Below are positions 24,051 to 31,028 of a stretch of 64,000 nucleotides of DNA, piece by piece (positions within the stretch are counted from its first letter, which is position 1; each line of letters starts with the position of its first letter). Source of the stretch: Pseudaeromonas aegiceratis (GTDB lineage Bacteria > Pseudomonadota > Gammaproteobacteria > Enterobacterales > Aeromonadaceae); the NCBI RefSeq assembly GCF_046254905.1, contig NZ_CP158016.1:3534001-3598000 (forward strand), given 5' to 3'. Made by a program: the position numbers and the translations under genes. A model generated the notes under the pieces. It was not told where the DNA came from. It saw only the letters and a program-made list of their open reading frames with translations, and did not search any database.

Positions 24051-24743
24051 TCAGGCCAGGGCCCACTCCAGCGCGGCGGCCGCATGCAGGGCTGCGGTGT
24101 CGTACAGCGGGATATCGGTATGCTGGGGCTGCACCAGCAAGGGGATCTCGGTGCAGCCCAGCACCACCGCCTGGGCGCCCTGGGCCTGCAGCTTGGCCAT
24201 GATGGCCAGGTATTCTTCCCGGGAGTCGGCCCGGATCTGGCCGCAGCACAGCTCGCGGTAGATGATGTCGTGCACCCGCTGACGATCGTCCGCCTCGGGC
24301 ACCAACAGCTCGATGCCGAAGCGCGCCGCCAGCCGGGCGTGGTAGAAGTCCTGCTCCATGGTGAAGCGGGTGCCCAACAGGCCCGCCCGGGTGACGCCAT
24401 CGGCCTTGAGCCGGGTCCCCACCGCATCGGCGATGTGCAGCAGGGGGATATCCAGCGCGGCCTCCAGCTGGGGCGCCAGCTTGTGCATGGTGTTGGTGGC
24501 GATGAGCAGCCCCTGGGCCCCCGCCCCCTGCAGCCCCAGGGCCGCATCCACCAAGAGCCGGGCCAGGGCATCCCAGTCACCTGCGTGCTGCAGCGCCTCC
24601 ACCTCGGCAAAGTCGACGCTGTGCAGCAGCAGGCGCGCCGAATGCAGGCCCCCCAGCCGCGCCTTCACCCCCTGATTCAACGCCTGGTAGTAGCTGACGG
24701 TGGACTCCCAGCTCATGCCACCCAGTATGCCTATGATCTTCAT
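24051..24743 (-). CDS. aspartate/glutamate-type amino-acid racemase, YgeA-like
   Basis: A 230-residue PLP-independent racemase. The start MKIIGILGGMSWESTVSYY and the pairs ATNTMHK (~81-87) and LGCTEIPLLV (~195-204) carry the two catalytic positions. As in E. coli YgeA the first site is Thr (TNTMH) and the second is Cys. YgeA is a broad-specificity racemase active on several amino acids, so free D-amino-acid production or turnover is the expected role. It is convergent with the MetQ-like gene and shares its terminator region. Confidence 0.88.
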   Translation of the reverse strand: MKIIGILGGMSWESTVSYYQALNQGVKARLGGLHSARLLLHSVDFAEVEALQHAGDWDALARLLVDAALGLQGAGAQGLLIATNTMHKLAPQLEAALDIPLLHIADAVGTRLKADGVTRAGLLGTRFTMEQDFYHARLAARFGIELLVPEADDRQRVHDIIYRELCCGQIRADSREEYLAIMAKLQAQGAQAVVLGCTEIPLLVQPQHTDIPLYDTAALHAAAALEWALA

Positions 24744-24932
24744 CGCATCACTCCAATATCCAAATGGATATCATGACAAGCCGAGCGTCATTTGGCTTGC
24801 ATACAATTGCGCTCCTGACCCTCCGTGGCTATTCGCCACCTGTCACAAGCCGGTCATCAAACCGGCTTCCAATGGTCGGACCGCTTCCGGACGGGGCGGT
24901 TACCAATAATCAGACCAACGAAGGAAATCATC

Positions 24933-26183
24933 ATGTTCAAATCTCTATTTAAGGGGGGGCTGCTGTGTCTGCTGGCGCTGGCACTGTGCAGCTGTAACGA
25001 CTCGGATTCCACCACCAACACCAGCAGTAGCGATGTGCCCGTGACCCTGAGCGACACCGTCACCGCCCGCACCTTTGCGCTGAGCAGCGATGCCAGCCAG
25101 GTGATCTTCGTGTTCGATGCCGCCAGCCAGAGCGATGCCCTTGACGCCCAGGGCATCACCGACAGCAGCACCATCTCGGCGGTGGAGGTGCGCGGCTCCT
25201 TCAACGGCTGGAGCAGCGATGGCGCCCTGCCCCTGACGGCCAGCCAGACCGACAGCGGCGTCTGGTATCTGGCCACCGACGCCGACGCCCTGGATATCCC
25301 GGGCAACAGCGGCCATCCGGAATACAAGTTCGTGGTGACGGTGGACGACGAGACCCACTGGCTGGATCTCTCCAGCACGGTGCCGGACGGCTACCACTTT
25401 CTCGGCAACCATATCCTGGTGGGCGCCGATGACGATCTGGACACCATCATAGCCAACGAGGCCCAGGCCAACGACATCAAGACCCTGGCAGACTTCGACC
25501 TCACCACCTCAGAGGGGCAGCAGACCCTGGCCAACTTCCGTCGAGCCGCCGACGGCCTGCAGCTGTTCCGCTCGTACCACCCCTACAAGCAGTCCCGCCC
25601 CGCACTGGAGACAGAGGCGCCGCGCCTGGCCTACGTCAACAGCCTGATGGAGGCCAACGGCATCGGCTCCGTCATCACACTCTCCGGTGACGAGACTGCC
25701 AGTCTGGACAGCAGCCTGGGCGAGTCCATCGGCGACTATATGCAGGCCATCATCGACAAGGGCGACAACCTGACCCTGGAGCTGGGCTACAACCTGGTTT
25801 ACTACAAGTCCGACAGCAGCGAATTCGGTCTGGCCATCCAGACCATCGTCAGCTTTATCGATGACGACGCCCACCCGGGGCCCTACCTGGTGCATTGCCG
25901 CCTGGGCACCGACCGCACCGGGGTGATCACCGCCATGCTCTCCGGCCTGGCCGGCACCGACTGGCAGACCATAGCCGCCGACTACCAGGCCTCCAACAAC
26001 ATGGGTATCGGCGAATTCCGCGACTACGGCCTGCTGGAATACTCCCTGCGCAACATGCTGGGAGTGGACCCGGCGGACAGCGATCTGGATCTGCAGGCGG
26101 CACTGACCGAATACTTTGTCAGCAACGGCTACCTGACCGAGGCGCAGATCAGCACACTGCAACAGAAACTCAAGGCGGGTTAG
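24933..26183 (+). CDS. lipoprotein with CBM48-like module and tyrosine-phosphatase domain
   Basis: A 416-residue protein. The signal peptide ends LALCSC, a lipobox with Cys20. A Ser/Asp/Thr-rich linker leads to a beta-sandwich resembling glycogen-binding CBM48/CBM20 modules (VEVRGSFNGWSSDG, PEYKFVVTVDDETHWLDL). The C-terminal part holds HCRLGTDRTG, the Cys-x5-Arg signature of protein tyrosine/dual-specificity phosphatases, preceded by the acidic-loop region. The combination recalls eukaryotic glucan phosphatases (laforin/SEX4 type), which is an analogy only. The ATG at 24933 is supported by AAGGA seven bases upstream. The gene's terminator was split by MITE copy 2. Confidence 0.75.
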   Translation: MFKSLFKGGLLCLLALALCSCNDSDSTTNTSSSDVPVTLSDTVTARTFALSSDASQVIFVFDAASQSDALDAQGITDSSTISAVEVRGSFNGWSSDGALPLTASQTDSGVWYLATDADALDIPGNSGHPEYKFVVTVDDETHWLDLSSTVPDGYHFLGNHILVGADDDLDTIIANEAQANDIKTLADFDLTTSEGQQTLANFRRAADGLQLFRSYHPYKQSRPALETEAPRLAYVNSLMEANGIGSVITLSGDETASLDSSLGESIGDYMQAIIDKGDNLTLELGYNLVYYKSDSSEFGLAIQTIVSFIDDDAHPGPYLVHCRLGTDRTGVITAMLSGLAGTDWQTIAADYQASNNMGIGEFRDYGLLEYSLRNMLGVDPADSDLDLQAALTEYFVSNGYLTEAQISTLQQKLKAG

Positions 26184-26200
26184 TCCTCACATCGTGCAAA

Positions 26201-26431
26201 CCCTGCCGGGCCCTGCCCGTAATGCTCAGCAGTTAAGGCGCCGTTGGCGCCTTAACTGCATCAACGACACGGTTTTTTGAGGCAAAAGCCAACCCCTTCC
26301 CCTTGAATAAGGGGAGGGCAAAATCGTTCCTCCCCCTTGGGGAGGTTAGGTGGGGGAAGGCTTGCCTCTGGCGGCCATTCATGAGTATCTCTGTTTCTTA
26401 ACTGACCAGCATTAGGGCCCTGCCCGGCGCG
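26201..26431. terminator. terminator hairpin split by MITE copy 2
   Basis: Rejoining the flanks gives GCCGGGC-CCT-GCCCGGC, a stem almost the same as the intact terminator at 24019. GGGCCCTGCCCG occurs as a direct repeat on both sides (26208-26219 and 26415-26426). Confidence 0.65.
26221..26413. mobile_element. MITE-like element, copy 2 (193 bp, inverse of copy 1)
   Basis: Starts AATGCTCAGCAGTTAAGGCG and ends CTTAACTGACCAGCATT; its complement aligns with copy 1 along its whole length. The GTTAAGGCGCC/GGCGCCTTAAC hairpin (26232-26256) is preserved. No coding capacity. It is flanked by a 12-bp direct repeat. Confidence 0.85.
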
Positions 26432-26464
26432 GCTTTGGGCGCTGAGCTGACAGAGGCGCTTGGC

Positions 26465-27376
26465 TTACTTACGCTTGGCTCTGGGATGGGCCTGGTCGTA
26501 GACCTGGGCCAGGTGCTGGAAGTCGAGGTGGGTGTAGATCTGGGTGGTGGCCAGGTTGGCGTGGCCCAGCAGCTCCTGCACCGCCCGCAGGTCGCCGGAA
26601 GATTCCAGCAGGTGGGTGGCGAAGCTGTGGCGCAGCTTGTGGGGGTGGACGTGACTGGGCAGGGACTGCTTGACGCCCCACTCCGCCAGCCGCTTCTGCA
26701 CCGAGCGCGGGCTCAGCCGCCGGTGCTGCTGGCTTAAGAACAGCGCCGGCTCGTCACTGCCCGGTGCCAAAAACGCCGGCCGCAGGGCCAGCCACTTGGC
26801 CAGCCACTCCAGGGCCAGACGGCCCACCGGCACCACTCGCTCCTTGCTGCCCTTGCCCAGCACCCGCAGCATGCGCTCGCCGGGCACCAGATCCGCCACG
26901 TTGAGGGCCACCAGCTCCGCCAGCCGCAGGCCGGAAGAGTAGAACAGCTCCATGATGGCGCGATCCCGCACCGCCAGAGGATCGGTCTCGTCGGTCAGGT
27001 TGAGCAGCTGGTGCAGCTCGTCCACGTCCAGGTTGCTGGGCAAGGGGCGGCCCTGCTTGGGGGTGACCACGCCCCGGGCAGGGTTGGCCTTGAGTACCCC
27101 CTGGCGCACCAGGTAGTCGCCAAAGCTGCGCAGGGCGGAGAGCTTGGTGGCCAGGGTGCGGGGGGCCTGCTGGCCGCCCTTGTGCAGCCGCACCACCAGG
27201 GCCCGCACCAGGGGTGCCTTGAGCCAGCGCCAGTCGTCCAGCCCCAGCTCCGCCAGCAGGGCGGTGCATTCGCCCAGGTGGCGGCGGTAGTTGGTCAGGG
27301 TGTGCGGGCTGAGCTGACGCTCCACCCGCAGGTGTTGCAGGAAGGCCTCGACGGCCGGCGCCAGGGCCTCAGACAC
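26465..27376 (-). CDS. xerC: tyrosine recombinase XerC
   Basis: A 303-residue site-specific recombinase that, with XerD, resolves chromosome dimers at dif. The N-terminal SAM-like core domain (VEAFLQHLRVERQLSPHTLTNY) is followed by the catalytic domain: Arg in SGLRLAEL, Lys in GKGSKERVVPVG, HKLRHSFATHLL, and LGHANLATTQIYTHL with the nucleophile Tyr. The start is the GTG overlapping the end of the DUF484 gene by eight bases, which gives the usual XerC length. It is the last gene of the lptM-lysA-dapF-DUF484-xerC operon. Confidence 0.95.
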   Translation of the reverse strand: MSEALAPAVEAFLQHLRVERQLSPHTLTNYRRHLGECTALLAELGLDDWRWLKAPLVRALVVRLHKGGQQAPRTLATKLSALRSFGDYLVRQGVLKANPARGVVTPKQGRPLPSNLDVDELHQLLNLTDETDPLAVRDRAIMELFYSSGLRLAELVALNVADLVPGERMLRVLGKGSKERVVPVGRLALEWLAKWLALRPAFLAPGSDEPALFLSQQHRRLSPRSVQKRLAEWGVKQSLPSHVHPHKLRHSFATHLLESSGDLRAVQELLGHANLATTQIYTHLDFQHLAQVYDQAHPRAKRK

Positions 27377-28064
27377 GCCCCAGCACCAGATCCGGCAGCA
27401 GCAGGGTGACGAAGCGGCCCAGCTGTTCCAGCAGCAGGCAGTCCATGCCCGGCTGGTAGTGATGGGGATTGGCGTGGCCGAAGGCCAGCAGGCCGGCCTC
27501 GCCGTTCTCCCCCAGACGCAGCAGGGCCACCGAGTGCACCAGGGTATCGGCACCGAACAGGATCTGCTTGTCGTTCTCGCCGATGGGCCCCAGGTAGATG
27601 GTGCGCTGGGCCATGGGTTGGCGGGTGAGGCGCTCGAAGGTGTTACCGGGCAGCACGAAGCCCTTGTCGGAGCGCTTGACCTGCACGGCCCCCTCGTTGA
27701 GCCAGAGGGCGCTCACCGGGATGCGCAGCCGCTCCTGGAAGGTGTGGTGCAGCCGCTTCCACAGTTGGCGCAGTGTGGTGCAGTGAAACAGTTCGGGGTA
27801 GACGTCACCGTACACCCGGAAGATGTGCTCGTTACGGCTGGCGTTGGCCAGCAGGGCCCGCTGCTGCTGCTCCAGATCGTGCAGCCGCTCCCGCCAGCGC
27901 TCCTGCTGCAGCTGCAGCAAGGAGGCGGCGCCGTAGGTCTCGTGCGGTATCACCAGCTCGTCCAGCAGCGTCCTGTGCTGCAAAAAAAACTCCGGATGAC
28001 GGCGCAGGTATTCTGCCACCTCCGCCGCCTTGCTCATCTCGGTCAACACCCCGCTTTCGCTCAT
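27369..28064 (-). CDS. DUF484 family (GAF-like) protein
   Basis: A 231-residue protein typical of the dapF-xerC interval in gammaproteobacteria (E. coli yigA position). Start region EVAEYLRRHPEFFLQHRTLLDELVIPH is the DUF484 hallmark, followed by a coiled segment (LLQLQQERWRERLHDLEQQQRALL) and a GAF-like fold. Its function is not established; linkage to XerC is conserved. It overlaps dapF by four bases (ATGA) and xerC by eight. An in-frame ATG nine codons in (MSKAAEVAEY) could be the real start. Confidence 0.88.
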   Translation of the reverse strand: MSESGVLTEMSKAAEVAEYLRRHPEFFLQHRTLLDELVIPHETYGAASLLQLQQERWRERLHDLEQQQRALLANASRNEHIFRVYGDVYPELFHCTTLRQLWKRLHHTFQERLRIPVSALWLNEGAVQVKRSDKGFVLPGNTFERLTRQPMAQRTIYLGPIGENDKQILFGADTLVHSVALLRLGENGEAGLLAFGHANPHHYQPGMDCLLLEQLGRFVTLLLPDLVLGRV

Positions 28065-28924
28065 AGTTCGATTACACCATCAAACACATGTTCTGCCGGA
28101 CCCGTCATGAAGACGGGTTTGCCGGGCCCTTGCCAGCAGATGGTCAGGCTGCCACCGGGCAGATTGACCTTCACCTTGTCCCGCAGCCGCCCCTGGCTCA
28201 TGCCCACCACGGCCGCCGCGCAGGCGCCGGTGCCACAGGCCAGGGTCTCGCCGGCACCCCGCTCGAACACCCGCAGGTTGATCTCCCCGGCGGACACCCG
28301 CTGGGAGAAGCCCACGTTGACCCGTTCGGGGAAGCGCTCGTGGCGCTCCAGCTCGGCCCCCAGGCTCTCCACCGGCGCCGTCTTGACGTCGTCCACGTCC
28401 AGCACGCAGTGGGGGTTGCCCATGGAGACCACGCCGCACAGCACCGTCTGTTCGTTGCTGCGCAGCAGGTAGGTCTTCTCCGCCTTCTGGGCGCGGAACG
28501 GCACCTTGCCGGGCTCGAACTCCGGCACCCCCATGTTGACCGTCACCTGGTTGTCCCGCTCCAGGGTCAGCACTATCTTGCCGCTCATGGTGCTGACCGC
28601 GATGCGATCCTTGTTGGTGAGGCCCTTCAGGCGCACGAAGCGGGCGAAGCAGCGGGCCCCGTTGCCGCACTGCTGCACCTCGGAACCGTCGGCGTTGAAG
28701 ATGCGGTAGTGGAAGTCCTGCTCCGGGTCGTAGGGCGGCTCCACCAGCAGCAGTTGGTCGAAGCCGACGCCGAAGTGGCGATCCGCCAGGCGACGGATCA
28801 GCTCAGGGCTGAAGAACACCTTCTGGGTGATGCCGTCCACCACCATGAAGTCGTTGCCCAGGCCGTGCATCTTGGCAAAGTGCAGGGTCTGGCCGTTGCG
28901 CTCACGCTCGCGCTCCCGGTTCAT
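28061..28924 (-). CDS. dapF: diaminopimelate epimerase
   Basis: A 287-residue PLP-independent epimerase converting LL- to meso-diaminopimelate for lysine and peptidoglycan synthesis. Both active-site cysteines are visible: QQCGNGARCFA and LACGTGACAAAV. FAKMHGLGNDFMVVD is the usual N terminus. The ATG at 28924 overlaps the lysA stop (ATGA) and adds an unusual RERERER stretch before it; relatives normally start near LHF. It is coupled to lysA, the next step in the same pathway. Confidence 0.95.
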   Translation of the reverse strand: MNRERERERNGQTLHFAKMHGLGNDFMVVDGITQKVFFSPELIRRLADRHFGVGFDQLLLVEPPYDPEQDFHYRIFNADGSEVQQCGNGARCFARFVRLKGLTNKDRIAVSTMSGKIVLTLERDNQVTVNMGVPEFEPGKVPFRAQKAEKTYLLRSNEQTVLCGVVSMGNPHCVLDVDDVKTAPVESLGAELERHERFPERVNVGFSQRVSAGEINLRVFERGAGETLACGTGACAAAVVGMSQGRLRDKVKVNLPGGSLTICWQGPGKPVFMTGPAEHVFDGVIEL

Positions 28925-30171
28925 GGCAGCACTGTCTCCAGGCGCCACAGATCCTCCAGGGGCTCACGCTGGCGCACCAGGTGGGCGGTGTCGCCGTCCA
29001 CCAGCACCTCGGCCACCCGGGGACGGGCGTTGTAGTTGGAGGACATGGAGAAGCCGTAGGCCCCGGCGGAGCGCACCGCCACCAGGTCGCCGGCGGCTAT
29101 GGTCAGCTCGCGATCCTTGCCCAGGAAGTCGCCGGTCTCGCAGATGGGGCCCACCACGTCGTAGCGCTTGGCCGGCCGCACCAGGGTCTTGTTCACCGGC
29201 ACTATGTTCATCCAGGCGCTGTAGAGCGACGGCCGGATCAGGTCGTTCATGGCGGCGTCGACGATGGCGAAGTCGCGATCCTCGCCGGCCTTCAGGTATT
29301 CCACCTTGCTCACCAACACGCCGGCGTTGGCCATGATGGCGCGGCCCGGTTCGAAGATCAGGGTCAGGTCCCGGCCGGTCAGGCGCGCCTTCAGGGCGGC
29401 GGCATACTGCTCGGGATGGGGCGGGTTCTCGTCGCCGTAGTTGACCCCCAGGCCACCGCCCACGTCCAGGTGGTGGATCTGGATGCCCTCGGCCGCCAGG
29501 CGGTCGATCAGCACCAGCAGCTTGTCCATGGAGGCCAGGAAGGGTTCCAGCTCGGTGAGCTGAGAGCCGATGTGGCAGTCGATGCCGGTCACCTTGATGT
29601 GGGACAGCTTGGCCGCCACCCGGTACAGGGCGATGGCGCGCTCGATGGGCACGCCGAACTTGTTCTGCTTGAGGCCGGTGGAGATGTAGGGATGGGTGCC
29701 GGCGTCGATGTCCGGGTTCACCCGCACGGAAATCGGCGCCACCTTGCCCAATTCGCCGGCCACGGTATTGAGCCGTTCCAGCTCGGCCTCGGACTCCAGG
29801 TTGAAGCAGAGGATGCCCAGCTCCAGGGCGTAGCGCATCTCCTCGGCGGTCTTGCCGACGCCGGAGAACACCACCTTGGCCGGATCCCCGCCGGCCGCCA
29901 CCACCCGGGCCAGCTCACCACCGGAGACGATGTCAAACCCCGACCCCAGGCGGGCCAGCAGATTGAGCACCGCCAGGTTGCCGTTGGCCTTCACCGCGTA
30001 GCAGATCAGGTGGGGCACCTGACCGGCGGCGGAGTCGAAGGCCTGCCAGTGGCGCTCAATGGTGGCGCGGGAGTAGACATACAGGGGCGTGCCGTGCTGC
30101 GCGGCCAGCTCAGGCAGGGCGCAGCCTTCGGCGCAGAGGACACCGTCATCCCGGTAGTTAAAAAAATCCAT
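28921..30171 (-). CDS. lysA: diaminopimelate decarboxylase
   Basis: A 416-residue fold-type III PLP enzyme making L-lysine from meso-diaminopimelate. The PLP lysine is in CYAVKANGNLAVL, followed by GSGFDIVSGGEL, GIDCHIGSQLT, GGGLGVNYGDE, and the C-terminal CETGDFLG contributed to the partner active site. MDFFNYRDD is the start used, with AAGGAACAAGAG upstream. It sits two bases after lptM and overlaps dapF, a common arrangement outside the enterobacteria. Confidence 0.95.
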   Translation of the reverse strand: MDFFNYRDDGVLCAEGCALPELAAQHGTPLYVYSRATIERHWQAFDSAAGQVPHLICYAVKANGNLAVLNLLARLGSGFDIVSGGELARVVAAGGDPAKVVFSGVGKTAEEMRYALELGILCFNLESEAELERLNTVAGELGKVAPISVRVNPDIDAGTHPYISTGLKQNKFGVPIERAIALYRVAAKLSHIKVTGIDCHIGSQLTELEPFLASMDKLLVLIDRLAAEGIQIHHLDVGGGLGVNYGDENPPHPEQYAAALKARLTGRDLTLIFEPGRAIMANAGVLVSKVEYLKAGEDRDFAIVDAAMNDLIRPSLYSAWMNIVPVNKTLVRPAKRYDVVGPICETGDFLGKDRELTIAAGDLVAVRSAGAYGFSMSSNYNARPRVAEVLVDGDTAHLVRQREPLEDLWRLETVLP

Positions 30172-30172
30172 G

Positions 30173-30334
30173 TTACTCTTGTTCCTTGTCGTGGGGGGTG
30201 GCAGGCACATCCTGCGCCTCGGCCTGGGCAGGTGTCTCTTTGCTGGGCATCTGCAGCGGCCCCTTGAGGCCGCAGCCGGCTAATCCGGTCATCACCAGCA
30301 ACAGCAGCCCGCAGGCCAGCTTGGCGTTGTTCAT
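30173..30334 (-). CDS. lptM: LPS-assembly lipoprotein LptM (YifL)
   Basis: A 53-residue lipoprotein, MNNAKLACGLLLLVMTGLAG with lipid-modified Cys21, then GLKGPLQMP, the conserved YifL/LptM signature. In E. coli LptM binds the LptD-LptE outer-membrane translocon and helps LptD oxidation. The tail (KETPAQAEAQDVPATPHDKEQE) is polar and variable. It is the first gene of the lysA-dapF operon, the same position as in many gammaproteobacteria. Confidence 0.9.
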   Translation of the reverse strand: MNNAKLACGLLLLVMTGLAGCGLKGPLQMPSKETPAQAEAQDVPATPHDKEQE

Positions 30335-30408
30335 GGCGCTAGTGCTAAAAAGGTAAATGGGCCCCTATAATCGCACTCATCCTCTTAAATGCAATAGGAC
30401 GGTAACAG

Positions 30409-30726
30409 ATGAAAGACAGCGAATTCCACGCCCTGGCGGAGCAGCAGTTCCTGGCCATCGAGGAAGGGATCGAGGCCAGCGGAGTGGACATCGACTGCGA
30501 GCGTCAGGGCAATGTCCTGACCCTGACCTTCGAGAACAAGAGCAAGATCATCATCAACACCCAGGAGCCCCTGCATCAGATCTGGGTGGCCACCCGCGCC
30601 AACGGGTTTCACTTCGCCTATGAGGAGGGTGTCTGGATCGACAACCGGGAAGGCAACGAGCTGATGACGCTGCTGTCCGCCGCCTGCTCCAGCCAATCCG
30701 GTGAAGACGTGGAGCTGCTCTCATGA
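30409..30726 (+). CDS. cyaY: frataxin-like iron-binding protein CyaY
   Basis: A 105-residue frataxin homologue that modulates iron-sulfur cluster assembly. The acidic first helix (EFHALAEQQFLAIEEGIEAS) and strand NVLTLTFENKSKIIINTQEPLHQIWVA are characteristic. It lies divergent from lptM and overlaps the next gene by four bases (ATGA). Position beside cyaA is conserved in this group. Confidence 0.95.
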   Translation: MKDSEFHALAEQQFLAIEEGIEASGVDIDCERQGNVLTLTFENKSKIIINTQEPLHQIWVATRANGFHFAYEEGVWIDNREGNELMTLLSAACSSQSGEDVELLS

Positions 30727-31022
30727 GCGGCGCCGACAAGCCCAAGATCGACATCTACTACTGCCGCCAGTGCAACTGGATGCTGCGGGCCAGCTGGATG
30801 GCCCAGGAGCTGCTGCACACCTTCAGCGAGGAGCTGGGCAGCGTGACCCTGCACCCGGATACCGGCGGTCACTTCGAGATTCTGGTGAACGGCGAGACCA
30901 TCTGGGAGCGCAAGCACGACGGCGGCTTCCCGGATGTGAAGCAGTTGAAGCAGCGGGTGCGAGACTGTATCGACCCGGCGCGGGATCTGGGCCACCTGGA
31001 TCGTGAAAAAACGGCGCCCTGA
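30723..31022 (+). CDS. SelT/SelW/SelH (Rdx)-family thioredoxin-like protein
   Basis: A 99-residue protein beginning with IDIYYCRQCNWMLRASWMAQELL: the CxxC motif after the first strand marks the Rdx family, bacterial relatives of selenoprotein W with Cys in place of Sec. Continuation SVTLHPDTGGHFEILVNGETIWERKHDGGFPDVKQLKQ fits the family. A redox role is presumed. It is translationally coupled to cyaY, suggesting a shared function in iron or redox homeostasis. The stop codon lies within a GGCGCC-CTGAC-GGCGCC hairpin facing the convergent cyaA gene. Confidence 0.85.
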   Translation: MSGADKPKIDIYYCRQCNWMLRASWMAQELLHTFSEELGSVTLHPDTGGHFEILVNGETIWERKHDGGFPDVKQLKQRVRDCIDPARDLGHLDREKTAP

Positions 31023-31028
31023 CGGCGC

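Noticed and set aside
28981..30267. Plus-strand open frame of 428 codons
   Set aside because: Antisense to lysA.
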